From G963676095 sp963676095 (GTDB taxonomy: Bacteria; Bacteroidota; Bacteroidia; Bacteroidales; Prolixibacteraceae), in assembly GCA_963676095.1 (NCBI GenBank), contig OY781040.1, positions 2,852,001 through 2,916,000 on the forward strand: a stretch of DNA of 64,000 nucleotides. The letters run 5' to 3'. The notes beneath the pieces are model-generated. The model had not been told where the DNA came from and did not search any database. It saw only the letters and a program-made list of their open reading frames with translations. Both the position numbers and the translations under genes were made by a program. Position 1 is the first letter of the stretch; every line of letters begins with the position of its first letter. Shown here in pieces: positions 26,239 to 35,391 of this stretch.

Positions 26239-27420
26239 TTACTGGTTAATCCAGCTTTCAGGATCCAGTTTTTGGTTTTCTTTCCATATCTGAAATTTCA
26301 GCACGGTCTTATCGTCATCCGCGTCTGTGTAAATTGACCCGATTGCTTGCTTTAAAGACACTTTCTGTCCTGCCTTGACAAATACGTCCTTTAAATTGGA
26401 ATAAACGCTTAAAAAGCTTCCATGACGTATTATAACGGCCGTATTACCTCCTGATACGGCAAATATCCTGCTAACTTCCCCATTAAATACCGCCCTTGCA
26501 ACAGCGCCTTTCTGCGTGGCTATATCAATCCCGTTATTCTTTACCTTGAGCTGTTTTAACACGGGATGCGCATGAACTCCAAAATGTTCGGTAATAATTC
26601 CCCGTTCGACCGGCCAGGGTAAATGACCTTTATTTTTTTCAAAATCGGCAGATACCAGTTTTTCTTCTTTTGTAAGGCCATATTCAGTTTTATTTGCGGC
26701 TTTACTCGTTTCCTCACTGATTAACTTTTCGATAGCCCGCTCCAGTTCTTCCTGTATTTTTTCCTGTTCCCTTAGTTTCGTTCTCAGTTCCCGCTGTTTT
26801 TTTTGCAGCGTCACGACATACTTGTTCTGTTCCAGCTTTTCCTGCTCAAGGTTATAATTCTCTCTCTTTTTTGTTTCGACCAATTTTGCTTTCTCTTTTT
26901 TTTGTTCCTCCAGGTCAGACAATTTTTTACTTATCAATGACGACATGGAACTGATCACTTCTGCTTCATTTTGCCTGTAACTGGTATATTGCCGGAGATA
27001 AAGGAGCCTCTTATAAGCCTGGTTTATATCTTCCGAAGACAAAAGAAAAATAATCAGGTTATAGCTGTTACTCGTTTTTTGGGCAAAACGGATCATCCCG
27101 GCATATTCCTTCTTCAGTTGTTTAAGGTCGTCTTGCAACATACCTGTAACTTCATAATTTTCAGAAATATAAAAATCAAGTAAACCGATCTCTGAATTTA
27201 CACTTTCAATAAAACTGTTCCGGTTCTCAATCTGGCTGCTAATCAGTTTTAACTTGTTCAAAGAGGCCTTTTCATTTTTCCGGGATTCTTCAAGCAGGGT
27301 AGAGGTATATTTCATGGCTTTTTCCGCATCGTTCTTTTTTGCACGCAGCTCCTGCATGGATTGTCCCCTGGAAGACAACGCCAAAACGATCAGGAAAAAG
27401 CTAAAAAAGAAACGTCTCAT
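26239..27420 (-). CDS. EnvC-like murein hydrolase activator (degenerate LytM/M23 protein)
   Basis: Probable periplasmic activator of cell-wall amidases during division. 393 residues; signal peptide MRRFFFSFFLIVLALSSRGQ; a long coiled coil (about 25-240); a C-terminal LytM/M23 domain (about 265-390). The M23 metal ligands are missing: the HxxxD position reads NNGID, the later His of a YxHL-type motif reads YSNL, and the HxHFE-type motif reads VLKFQIW. This loss is the rule for EnvC-type activators, so direct peptidase activity is unlikely. Last gene of the TPR-DUF4292-M23 run but with its own -7 box at 27445-27452. Confidence 0.85.
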   Translation of the reverse strand: MRRFFFSFFLIVLALSSRGQSMQELRAKKNDAEKAMKYTSTLLEESRKNEKASLNKLKLISSQIENRNSFIESVNSEIGLLDFYISENYEVTGMLQDDLKQLKKEYAGMIRFAQKTSNSYNLIIFLLSSEDINQAYKRLLYLRQYTSYRQNEAEVISSMSSLISKKLSDLEEQKKEKAKLVETKKRENYNLEQEKLEQNKYVVTLQKKQRELRTKLREQEKIQEELERAIEKLISEETSKAANKTEYGLTKEEKLVSADFEKNKGHLPWPVERGIITEHFGVHAHPVLKQLKVKNNGIDIATQKGAVARAVFNGEVSRIFAVSGGNTAVIIRHGSFLSVYSNLKDVFVKAGQKVSLKQAIGSIYTDADDDKTVLKFQIWKENQKLDPESWINQ

Positions 27421-27444
27421 TTATCTGCCTAACATTACAACAAT

Positions 27445-27452
27445 CAAATGTA
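27445..27452 (-). promoter_or_regulatory. -7 box of the envC-like gene
   Basis: Minus-strand TACATTTG, a full TAnnTTTG match, 25 bases upstream of the start codon at 27420. Confidence 0.5.
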
Positions 27453-27494
27453 GTTTACAGTAATCTGGTCTTTACCTACAAAACATCCTTACTG

Positions 27495-28370
27495 TTAATT
27501 AATTTGTTTATACTTATCAGGTATCCTGAAATTAACAGACGGATCATATGCTGTTGAAAATTTACTTAATTTAAGCTTTATTTTCAAAAAACGTTCTGCC
27601 CCTGTAAAATTAATCGCTATATCCCCTGGGTATAACTGATTGTCAATTGATTGAAAATCGGAAAAATCGATAACAAGTTTTTTTCCATTTGACTTATCAT
27701 CCAGAAATACCTTTCTTATTTTATAAGTTAACGGATCAATGTAAAGATACTGAACTACAAGATCTTCTTCATTTAACTTTTTAAGGTAACGGTCCACTTT
27801 TTCGTCTTTTTTCTTCTTAAAAATTTTATCAAGTTTCCGGTTCTTTAACGATTGTAGGACATATAATCCGGAATCGGCATAGGAAACAAATTCCTTAAAG
27901 TCATTTTCCTTCTCATCTTCCCTGTATGAAAAAATATCATTGGCAAGCACCGATTGTACCATATAAAAGTCAAGATCGGCCCCCGTAAATCTATCCAGAA
28001 AACTATAATCTTTTAACAGGTAAGACTTGTTGAAATAATTTACCATTTTAATGCTGTCAGGCGTTAAAAGCAATCGTCCTACCGGTACGTTAAGTTTACT
28101 TAAGGAAACCAGGATAAAACTGTCTTTCAATAATTTTAGTTCAGCCCTAAATGAAGCTTTTTCATCAGGAGTTTCATAAGAACAGGAAATCCGCTTTATT
28201 CCGAAGCTTTTAAAATCAAAAGCACTGTTTTCGACATTTCTGATCAGACGGTTCGTACTGACGGGTTTAAGTTTTTCAGTGATTAAAGTGCTCGGAGCTT
28301 TACACGAAAACATTACAAAGAGCAATATCAGGGAGTAAAGCAGTTTATTTTTCAAAGATCGTGTTTTCAA
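27495..28370 (-). CDS. DUF4292 family lipoprotein
   Basis: Function unknown. 291 residues with a lipoprotein signal MKTRSLKNKLLYSLILLFVM ending FSC (Cys23). The body is beta-rich with FKSFGIKRISCSYETPDEKASFRAEL near 55 and repeated strands (VSLSKLNVPVGRLLLTPDSIKMVNYFNKSYLL), resembling LolA/LolB-like folds predicted for DUF4292. Its start overlaps the stop of the TPR gene (ATGA), implying coupling. The flippase/dut/TPR/DUF4292/M23 order is common in Bacteroidales and suggests an envelope role. Confidence 0.8.
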   Translation of the reverse strand: MKTRSLKNKLLYSLILLFVMFSCKAPSTLITEKLKPVSTNRLIRNVENSAFDFKSFGIKRISCSYETPDEKASFRAELKLLKDSFILVSLSKLNVPVGRLLLTPDSIKMVNYFNKSYLLKDYSFLDRFTGADLDFYMVQSVLANDIFSYREDEKENDFKEFVSYADSGLYVLQSLKNRKLDKIFKKKKDEKVDRYLKKLNEEDLVVQYLYIDPLTYKIRKVFLDDKSNGKKLVIDFSDFQSIDNQLYPGDIAINFTGAERFLKIKLKLSKFSTAYDPSVNFRIPDKYKQIN

Positions 28371-30151
28371 GGTTGTTTACTTTCTATATAACGTGACTCC
28401 TTTATTTTCTGATCCAAAACATCGGACCCTTCTCCGAGTTCTTTTGCTTTTTTCCAGCTTTCCATTGCCTTTACCTTATCTCCCATCATATAAAGGATAT
28501 CACCATAATGCTCAACCAGAACGGCATTTTTATCGCCTCCATTTTCCAGGGCTATTTCCATATAATGCTTTGCCTGGCTGTAATCTTTTTTCTTAAACAA
28601 AACCCAGGCATGCGTATCGAGATAAGTCGGATTCTGAGGATTTGCCTGAACAACCTTGCTGCTCATACTTTCTGCCTTATCCAGATCTTCTCCTCTTACC
28701 GATAAATAATAGGCATAGTTGTTCATAGCCATATAATTATCAGGATCCATCTTGATGACCTCATCATAAGCCTTGAATGCTTCTTCCACATGCTTAAGCT
28801 TATAATTAGCCTCAGCTTTATATATCTCGAACTGAATTTTCAGGTTTTGATTGTCTCCTGCGTGCGGTTCTCCCTCATTCAGTATTTTTAACGCCTCGTC
28901 ATATTTATCCAGCTGGATAGCCGCAACGGCATTGAGCGCATAAACGACAGCCTCATCAGGAAATAAAGTAAGGGCCTCTTTGCTGTCTGTATAAAGTGTT
29001 TTAAAGTCCTGCAAGTCATTGCTGATAAAAAGCAACTGCTGCCATATCGTAAAATTAGTATTGTCTGTTGCTATATATTTTTTAAGATATTCCCTTGCTT
29101 CTTCAAGTTTATTTTGCCTGATCAGGTTATCAGCATAGACGGTGTACATCAGGTTATTATCGGGGTATTTATCGTGAAGAATCTGCAGCAGTTCATTCAT
29201 CTGATTATCTGTCCAGTCGGAACTGTCCGGATTGGCAGTCTGCATCATGTAATACTGGATTTTTGTATTCGCATCGAGTTCATCGTTTTCAAAAGCTTTC
29301 TTGATATGTTCAAAAGCTTTTCCATAATCTCCTTCCTGCTGGTAAAATCCGGCAAGCGAAAAATGAACAAAACCGTTGTCCGGCTGTATTTCAAGTATTT
29401 TGTTATAATACTTCAGGGCATTTTCCTTATCTCCCTGATTTTGGTACATTTCTGCCAGTATACCGTAATACTGCGGATTTTCAGGATCTTTGCCAATTAA
29501 TTCCCTGATTTCCTCGAAAGCTTTGTCTGTTTTTCCCCAAGACATGTAGACCTGTTCTTTGGCCACAGAAATCTGATCAATAATACCCGTTTTTTTCTGT
29601 AGCTCATTATAAGCATTTATGGCTTGCTCATATTCTTTTGCCATTACCAGCAGACCAGCTTTGGTAAAAAGATATTCGTTATCGTCCGGTTCAGCCTGAT
29701 ATAGCTGGTCATAAACATCAGCCGCTTCAACATATTGCTTCCGTTGCTGATAAACCTGGGCGAGCAGAATTTTGTACCACTTGTTTGTATCATCAATAGA
29801 AACTGCTTTCTGGAGCAGCAACGAAGCACTTGTCAGGTCTTTGTTGGCATAATGTACCTGGGCGAGCTCATACATGGCAGCTGCCGAATTTGGATCGATT
29901 TCCAGGCAACGCGAAAACACCGATGCAGCATCTTTCAGGTTACCAAGTTTTTTTTGCTTTACGCCTTCTATAAAAAGGTATTCAAGCTCGTTCTGTTCAT
30001 CTTCTGTTAGCTGCGTCTCTGTCTGTTTAGTCTCCACCGCTTTAGTCTCTCCTCCTGTAGTGATCTTCTCCGAAGTCGTCTTCTTCAGTACCGCACAGGA
30101 TGACAATCCCAAGCCAATCAGAAATATGTAAATAATTCTTTTAAAATTCAT
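28367..30151 (-). CDS. TPR-repeat outer-membrane-type lipoprotein
   Basis: Scaffold-like lipoprotein of unknown partner. 594 residues; signal MNFKRIIYIFLIGLGLSSC with lipobox Cys19. More than ten TPR-like helical pairs run from about residue 50 to the end, for example AAAMYELAQVHYANKDLTSAS, ALKYYNKILEIQPDNGFVH and AKHYMEIALENGGDKNAVLVEHYGDILY. It is first in the coupled pair with the DUF4292 gene. The pattern fits envelope or cell-wall maintenance, inferred from the neighbours only. Confidence 0.85.
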   Translation of the reverse strand: MNFKRIIYIFLIGLGLSSCAVLKKTTSEKITTGGETKAVETKQTETQLTEDEQNELEYLFIEGVKQKKLGNLKDAASVFSRCLEIDPNSAAAMYELAQVHYANKDLTSASLLLQKAVSIDDTNKWYKILLAQVYQQRKQYVEAADVYDQLYQAEPDDNEYLFTKAGLLVMAKEYEQAINAYNELQKKTGIIDQISVAKEQVYMSWGKTDKAFEEIRELIGKDPENPQYYGILAEMYQNQGDKENALKYYNKILEIQPDNGFVHFSLAGFYQQEGDYGKAFEHIKKAFENDELDANTKIQYYMMQTANPDSSDWTDNQMNELLQILHDKYPDNNLMYTVYADNLIRQNKLEEAREYLKKYIATDNTNFTIWQQLLFISNDLQDFKTLYTDSKEALTLFPDEAVVYALNAVAAIQLDKYDEALKILNEGEPHAGDNQNLKIQFEIYKAEANYKLKHVEEAFKAYDEVIKMDPDNYMAMNNYAYYLSVRGEDLDKAESMSSKVVQANPQNPTYLDTHAWVLFKKKDYSQAKHYMEIALENGGDKNAVLVEHYGDILYMMGDKVKAMESWKKAKELGEGSDVLDQKIKESRYIESKQP

Positions 30152-30352
30152 TCGAAAAAAGTTATTTCATTAAACTTGTGTAAGTTTCTAAAAGCTACCA
30201 TGTTTCAGAGGCAATTTTTTTTTATCTGTTCTTTTTATTTCCGTTTCGTCTAGCCAACTTATCATGCACATGCTTGTTTCCTCCGAACGAGCTTAATTAA
30301 TTGTTCTGTTTTCTTCATTCCATAGGACCATATACCGGCAACAACAATTTGA

Positions 30353-30787
30353 TTAATTTTTTCCGGTGTGACCAAATCCTCCGGCTCCCCGGTCGGTTTC
30401 TTCTAAAAACTCTACCGGTAACCAACTCACTGTTTCATGTCTGGCTACAACCATCTGACAAATACGTTCGCCATGTTCTATTTTAAAGTCTTCGGTAGAA
30501 AGGTTGATCAAAATGACGCAGATTTCACCCCGGTAATCCGCATCAATAGTTCCTGGCGAATTCAAAACGGTAATTCCCTTTTTCAATGCCAGTCCACTTC
30601 TCGGTCTTATCTGAGCCTCGTATCCGACCGGTAGTTCAATGAACAATCCAGTTGGCACCAAAATCCGTTCCAAAGGTTTTAAAACAAGAGGTTCTTCAAG
30701 GTTTGCCCTTAAATCCATCCCAGCTGAAAGAGCTGTGCTGTAGGTGGGTAAAAGGTTCCTCGAACGATTGATGATTTTTACTTGCAT
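30353..30787 (-). CDS. dut: dUTP diphosphatase
   Basis: Hydrolyses dUTP to dUMP and pyrophosphate, keeping uracil out of DNA. 144 residues, the normal trimeric dUTPase size. All five motifs are present: AGMDLRA (22-28), PRSGLALKKG, GTIDADYRGEI, ERICQMVV and C-terminal RGAGGFGHTG. A -7 box lies 23 bases upstream of the start codon. Confidence 0.97.
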   Translation of the reverse strand: MQVKIINRSRNLLPTYSTALSAGMDLRANLEEPLVLKPLERILVPTGLFIELPVGYEAQIRPRSGLALKKGITVLNSPGTIDADYRGEICVILINLSTEDFKIEHGERICQMVVARHETVSWLPVEFLEETDRGAGGFGHTGKN

Positions 30788-30809
30788 GAATCTATTTTTA
30801 ACAATTTAG

Positions 30810-30817
30810 CAAAGATA
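30810..30817 (-). promoter_or_regulatory. -7 box of dut
   Basis: Minus-strand TATCTTTG, matching TAnnTTTG, 23 bases upstream of ATG 30787. The -33 element is not clear. Confidence 0.5.
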
Positions 30818-30874
30818 GGGAAATATCAACATGTCCCTTTCAGTAATTCAATCTATTAACAATATTTATAACTC

Positions 30875-32002
30875 TTAGATATAAAGCAAAGCTTCCATGA
30901 TTTTGTCCGAAATAAACAGTCCTTCAGTTGTTAGTTTGTAAATTCCATCCTGAAAAAACATATGCCCTGACTCCAAAAACGGTTTTGCTTCCTTTTCAAA
31001 ATAAGCACTATAAACAGGATCAAAGCTATTTTTAAGTTCTTCCCTGGAAATGCCCCAAATTGTCCGGAGCGAGGTAATCATATAATCATTATATTGATCC
31101 TGCGGCCTTAGCACCTCATTTTCCGAATAGGGAAGGCCTTGTTCGATTGACTTCATGTATCTGCCCAAGCTGGATACGTTCCATTTTCTTGTTTTCAGGT
31201 CGAACGAATGAGCCGAAGGACCAAAACCGAGGTAATTTTTTCTTTGCCAATAAGAGCGGTTATGTCTGGAATACAAGCCATCAACAGCAAAATTTGAAAT
31301 TTCGTAATGCTCAAAACCGACTTTCTCCAGCATATCTTTCAATAGTCTAAATTGTCCGAAGCTAAGCTCATCAGGAAGTTCTTTCAATTTTCCTTTTTTC
31401 AGGTAATCATAAAAGACAGTCCCTTCATGATAAGTAAGATGATAAGCAGAAATGTGCTGAACCCTGAGCGAAATGGCTTTTTGAATATTCAACTGCCAAT
31501 CTTCAAGCGACTGCCCGGGCAGGCCATAGATCAGGTCAAGGCTGATATTATTAAAACCTGCTTCCCGTGCGTCCTCAATACAATGCATCGCCTGACGGGC
31601 ATTGTGCCTGCGGTTCATTCCTTTCAGGTCCCTGTCATTAAACGATTGTATGCCAACGCTAAGCCTGTTAATATCTGTTTTTTTGATATCATCCAAAAAG
31701 GTTTTTGTCAGGTCATCAGGATTTGCCTCCATAGTGACCTCTGTATCATCGGCCCATAGAAAATTCGCTCTCAGAACCCTGAAAATATTGCTTATTTCTT
31801 CAATTTTTAGTACCGATGGGGTACCTCCTCCAAAATAGATACTTTGAACGGGCTCATCTTCCAGTTCGTGACACCGCTGGACAATCTCCTTCTTCAGGGC
31901 AATAAGAAAATCAGCTTTTGCAACAAAATCAGTCGATTTATAAAAATCACAATAATGACATTTTGTCTTGCAAAAAGGAATATGAATATAAATTCCAGCC
32001 AT
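30875..32002 (-). CDS. hemW: HemW radical SAM haem chaperone
   Basis: Radical SAM protein of the coproporphyrinogen oxidase-like family, thought to deliver haem rather than make it. 375 residues. The SAM-cluster motif CKTKCHYC is at residues 11-18; SIYFGGGTPSVL follows near 56. The HemW-specific HNRSYW motif is present near residue 245, and the extra N-terminal Cys of true HemN is absent. C-terminal HemN_C domain with LRTIWGIS. It lies 16 bases after the Rrf2 gene, apparently in one transcript. Confidence 0.93.
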   Translation of the reverse strand: MAGIYIHIPFCKTKCHYCDFYKSTDFVAKADFLIALKKEIVQRCHELEDEPVQSIYFGGGTPSVLKIEEISNIFRVLRANFLWADDTEVTMEANPDDLTKTFLDDIKKTDINRLSVGIQSFNDRDLKGMNRRHNARQAMHCIEDAREAGFNNISLDLIYGLPGQSLEDWQLNIQKAISLRVQHISAYHLTYHEGTVFYDYLKKGKLKELPDELSFGQFRLLKDMLEKVGFEHYEISNFAVDGLYSRHNRSYWQRKNYLGFGPSAHSFDLKTRKWNVSSLGRYMKSIEQGLPYSENEVLRPQDQYNDYMITSLRTIWGISREELKNSFDPVYSAYFEKEAKPFLESGHMFFQDGIYKLTTEGLFISDKIMEALLYI

Positions 32003-32018
32003 AAAAAATAAGAAATAA

Positions 32019-32462
32019 TCAAATTTTGATTAAATCTTCGTGCCCTTTCATATCAGAAATAATATTGGCAATTGTTGTTTGTGAATAAAATTCCATCAGT
32101 TCCGCCCTCACTTCGCTGAAGCGTCCGTGAACAGCACAAGGTTTCCCTTTCTCATGATGAACTGAACAAGGCTCCAGGCTAATCAGGCAATTCTTGAAAA
32201 AATCTTCACCATCCACCGTTTTAACAATCTCGTACAAAGAAATTTCTTCAGCTGGTTTTCCCAGTCCAAAACCTCCGTTCGGACCTTTAGTCGAAGATAA
32301 AATTTTTTGTTTCACTAGATTTTGTAAAATCTTACCTAAAAAAGGAGTAGGAATATCCAAATCACCGGCTATTTTTTTTATACCGATTTTTTCTCCTTTT
32401 TCGCTAAACTTTCCAAGGTAAATCAACGCCCTTACGGCATATTTACATGTATTAGACAACAT
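32019..32462 (-). CDS. Rrf2-family (IscR/NsrR-like) regulator
   Basis: Winged-helix transcription factor likely to sense redox, iron-sulphur status or nitric oxide. 147 residues from ATG 32462 (MLSNTCKYAVRALIYLG); the frame extends 30 codons upstream into lutB without family-like sequence. HTH includes IKKIAGDLDIPTPFLGKILQNL and the wing STKGPNGGFGL. Cys92, Cys99, Cys109 and His112 match the IscR/NsrR cluster-ligand pattern in number and region, with slightly wider spacing. It is separated by only 4 bases from lutB and 16 from hemW. Confidence 0.9.
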   Translation of the reverse strand: MLSNTCKYAVRALIYLGKFSEKGEKIGIKKIAGDLDIPTPFLGKILQNLVKQKILSSTKGPNGGFGLGKPAEEISLYEIVKTVDGEDFFKNCLISLEPCSVHHEKGKPCAVHGRFSEVRAELMEFYSQTTIANIISDMKGHEDLIKI

Positions 32463-32466
32463 AATA

Positions 32467-33849
32467 TTACAAATTAGAATTCCATTGCTGACTAAAAGAT
32501 TTTTCTGCAAAGCTGGGCAGTTCCTTTTCTGGTCCCAGTGCATTCTTTCCAAAAGAAGCCAGCCCGTTTTTTATCTTTCCACCAAAAATATCCAGCCTTT
32601 TCCGTTTTAATAACGTCTTTTCATAGGCTTTCATCCCAAGATTCCAGGTTATGGTGCCATATCCGTTCTCAACAGCATCCCTTCGGTTAAACAACAACAT
32701 TTTATGAAGAGGTATTTTTACAGGACAAACTTCTGTACATCTTCCGCAAACAGAACATGCAGAACTTAAATGATTGTAATCTGAAAAACCTTTATAAAAT
32801 GGCGTAATAACAGAACCGACAGGTCCACTGTAAGTAGCCGCATAAGTGTATCCTCCAATATTTTTATAGATAGGGCAGGCGTTCAGGCAGGCACCGCAAC
32901 GAATGCACTTCAACGATAGATACTGATCATCGCTTTGGTAAAGTTCACTTCTCTTATTATCCAACAGAATGACGTACATTTTCTCGGGTCCGTCAACCTC
33001 TCCATCTTTTTTCGGACCGGTAACGATCGAGTTATAAACGGTCACCTGCTGTCCTGTCCCGTGGGCCGCCAGAAGCGGCCACATTAATCCAAGGTATTGC
33101 ATCGAAGGAATCACTTTCTCAATTCCTGCAATGACTATGTGAATTTTAGGAAATGAAAAAGTCATCATGGCATTTCCCTCATTTTCAGTCAAAGCTATTC
33201 CTCCGATATCAGCAATCAAAAAGTTTGAACCAGTGACCCCTATATCAGCACTGATAAACTTATTTCTTAGCAAACTACGTACATAAGAGGTCAAAAATTC
33301 AGGAGTACTCTTTTCCGGCGTATCAAATTTCACGTGGAACAATTCTGCTATGTCTTCCTTCGATTTATGCATGGCAGGAGTAACAATGTGGTAAGGTTTT
33401 TCTCCTGCTATCTGAACAATATATTCACCAAGATCTGTTTCTAGCGATTCAACTCCCAGGTGCTCCAGATGCTCGTTAAGGTCAATTTCCTCGGTGGTCA
33501 TCGATTTACTCTTAACAAGCAATTTTGCCTGGTTTTCCCGGAGAATCTTTTGAACTGCCCCGATAGCTTCATTCCCGCTTTCAGCCCAAATCACTTCAGC
33601 ACCATGTCCCGTAATATTCCTTTCAAACTGAAGCAAATAATCATGAAGATTATTTATAGCTATCTCCTTTATATAGGACCCTCTCTTTTTAGCAAGTTCA
33701 AGGTCAGAATAACGCTGTTTCCCTTTTTCAACAGCAGCATCATAACGGGAAATATTAAATTTTATTGTTGCTCTGTGCTTTTTATCGAAAGCTATTTTAT
33801 CGGCATCGTGTATAAAATTTTCCTTAACAACTGTCATAAATGGATTCAT
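32467..33849 (-). CDS. lutB: LutB-family iron-sulphur protein
   Basis: Subunit of the L-lactate oxidising LutABC complex in other bacteria. 460 residues, full length. The N-terminal LUD domain (about 70-300) contains VKSKSMTTEEIDLNEHLE and SADIGVTGSNFLIADIGG; two 4Fe-4S motifs follow, CIRCGACLNACP and CSVCGRCTEVCP; a C-terminal DUF3390-like tail ends the protein. No lutA or lutC lies beside it: downstream are the Rrf2 regulator and hemW, upstream the flippase. Start is ATG 33849, with a second in-frame ATG four codons later; the -7 box at 33865-33872 leaves a very short leader. Confidence 0.9.
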   Translation of the reverse strand: MNPFMTVVKENFIHDADKIAFDKKHRATIKFNISRYDAAVEKGKQRYSDLELAKKRGSYIKEIAINNLHDYLLQFERNITGHGAEVIWAESGNEAIGAVQKILRENQAKLLVKSKSMTTEEIDLNEHLEHLGVESLETDLGEYIVQIAGEKPYHIVTPAMHKSKEDIAELFHVKFDTPEKSTPEFLTSYVRSLLRNKFISADIGVTGSNFLIADIGGIALTENEGNAMMTFSFPKIHIVIAGIEKVIPSMQYLGLMWPLLAAHGTGQQVTVYNSIVTGPKKDGEVDGPEKMYVILLDNKRSELYQSDDQYLSLKCIRCGACLNACPIYKNIGGYTYAATYSGPVGSVITPFYKGFSDYNHLSSACSVCGRCTEVCPVKIPLHKMLLFNRRDAVENGYGTITWNLGMKAYEKTLLKRKRLDIFGGKIKNGLASFGKNALGPEKELPSFAEKSFSQQWNSNL

Positions 33850-33864
33850 TGTTTATTGCAAGCA

Positions 33865-33887
33865 CAAAAATAATACTTAAAAGTATT
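33865..33887 (-). promoter_or_regulatory. lutB-rrf2-hemW promoter with inverted repeat
   Basis: Minus-strand -7 box TATTTTTG (33865-33872) abuts the inverted repeat AATACTT-AA-AAGTATT (33872-33887), which lies where the promoter spacer would be. A regulator, perhaps the Rrf2 protein from the same unit, could bind there. Confidence 0.5.
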
Positions 33888-33900
33888 TATTTATGCTTTC

Positions 33901-35373
33901 TTAACGAAGAAACTTTTGGAATTCCTTATTTTCCAAAATATAAACAGTCGTAACAAAAATTATTAAAAGTAGCAAATGAAAAATATTCTGTAACAAAATC
34001 CCTTCCGGACTTATAATAAGAGAAAAAGAATAGATCAAAAATGCTACTAAAAAATAGAAAAAAATTCTTTTCATGGGGTAATTTACCGGATAGTGCCTTT
34101 GTCCGATTACATATGAAAGTACCGACATTACAATAAAACTAATCAGTACTGCCACCGCTGAAGCCATGTACCCATAAACAGGAATAAATAATATATTAAT
34201 TATCAGATTTATGGCTGCGCCAATTAGTGCGAAATAAGCACCGTAGCGGGTTTTATCAGTCAGCTTATACCATAATGACAGGGTATAGTAAATACCAAGG
34301 AAAAGATTGGCCATCAAAATATAAGGTACCACTTTTAGACCCGAGAAATATTCTTTATCAATAATGTTAAATGTCTTGAACAGATCCAAAAACAAGCTTA
34401 TACCCAAAAAAATAAGCAGACCTAATATCACAAAGTATTTTAAGACCAGGGCATACCCGTTCTTGTTGTTTTCTGATTTGGCCTGAGAAAAGAAAAATGG
34501 TTCAAAGGCATACCTGAAGGCCTGGATAAACATATTCATTAAAACGGCCAGTTTATAGTTAGCTCCGTAAATTCCCAATTGCTCCATGGGATGCTGTAAG
34601 GCCGGGATTAATTCAGGAATCAGTATTTTATCTATATTTTGGTTTACCATACCAGCTATTCCGACAATCAGTATAGGAAAGGAATATAAAACCATTTCTT
34701 TCAACAATTTGCCGCTGAACTTTAACTTTACCTTCAGCTCGGGAAGTAACAGGATAAAAGTGATACCGGAAGCTATCAGGTTCGATATAAAAACATAACC
34801 CACGCTTATTTTATCCGAGTAAATTAAGTTTACCAGGCTTGTCGGGTTGTTCTTTAGCAGGGCAGGGCAGATGGTCAGAAAGAAAATATTGAAAAAGATA
34901 TTTGAAAAAATATTGACAATCTTAATTACGGCAAATTTTATGGCTTTTCCTTCAATCCTTAACTTTGCAAAGGGGATGGAAGTAAAGGCATCGAAAGCCA
35001 TGATAAAAGCGATCCATGTAACATATTCGGGATGTTTGGCGTAATCAAGCCATCCGGCAATAACATCCGAAAAACTGTAAACAACAAGCAAAAAACTCGC
35101 CGATGTAAAGAAAAGGGAAATCATTGAACTCGAATAAACCAGGCCCTTGTCTTCATGGGCAGAAGCAAACCTGAAATAGCCTGTCTCCATCCCATAAGTC
35201 AGTAAAACCAGCAGAAAAGCCATATACGAGTATAGATTTGTGACAATGCCATACTCCGCCGTCATGAATATATGTGAATAATAGGGAACGAGCCACCAGT
35301 TTAAAAAACGTCCCACAATACTGCTGACACCGTAAATAGCAGTTTCGCCAACTAACTTTTTAAATGAGTTCAA
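33901..35373 (-). CDS. Polysaccharide/lipid-linked oligosaccharide flippase (MOP superfamily)
   Basis: Inner-membrane flippase for a polysaccharide or lipid-linked precursor. About 490 residues with 12-14 hydrophobic segments, opening VGETAIYGVSSIVGRFLNWWLVPYYSHIF, typical of Bacteroidota Wzx-like proteins. The open frame begins with TTG at 35394, but that codon overlaps a -7 box (35392-35399), so transcription would start after it. The TTG at 35373 (MNSFKKLVGETAIYG) leaves a 10-15 base leader and fits the family better. No ATG is available near the conserved N-terminus. Substrate unknown. Confidence 0.85.
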   Translation of the reverse strand: MNSFKKLVGETAIYGVSSIVGRFLNWWLVPYYSHIFMTAEYGIVTNLYSYMAFLLVLLTYGMETGYFRFASAHEDKGLVYSSSMISLFFTSASFLLVVYSFSDVIAGWLDYAKHPEYVTWIAFIMAFDAFTSIPFAKLRIEGKAIKFAVIKIVNIFSNIFFNIFFLTICPALLKNNPTSLVNLIYSDKISVGYVFISNLIASGITFILLLPELKVKLKFSGKLLKEMVLYSFPILIVGIAGMVNQNIDKILIPELIPALQHPMEQLGIYGANYKLAVLMNMFIQAFRYAFEPFFFSQAKSENNKNGYALVLKYFVILGLLIFLGISLFLDLFKTFNIIDKEYFSGLKVVPYILMANLFLGIYYTLSLWYKLTDKTRYGAYFALIGAAINLIINILFIPVYGYMASAVAVLISFIVMSVLSYVIGQRHYPVNYPMKRIFFYFLVAFLIYSFSLIISPEGILLQNIFHLLLLIIFVTTVYILENKEFQKFLR

Positions 35374-35391
35374 TTTGCAAATTTTTTTTGG

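Noticed and set aside
32463..32552. N-terminal extension of the Rrf2 protein
   Set aside because: The extra codons overlap lutB and do not resemble the family; MLSNTCKYAVRAL is the standard Rrf2 start.
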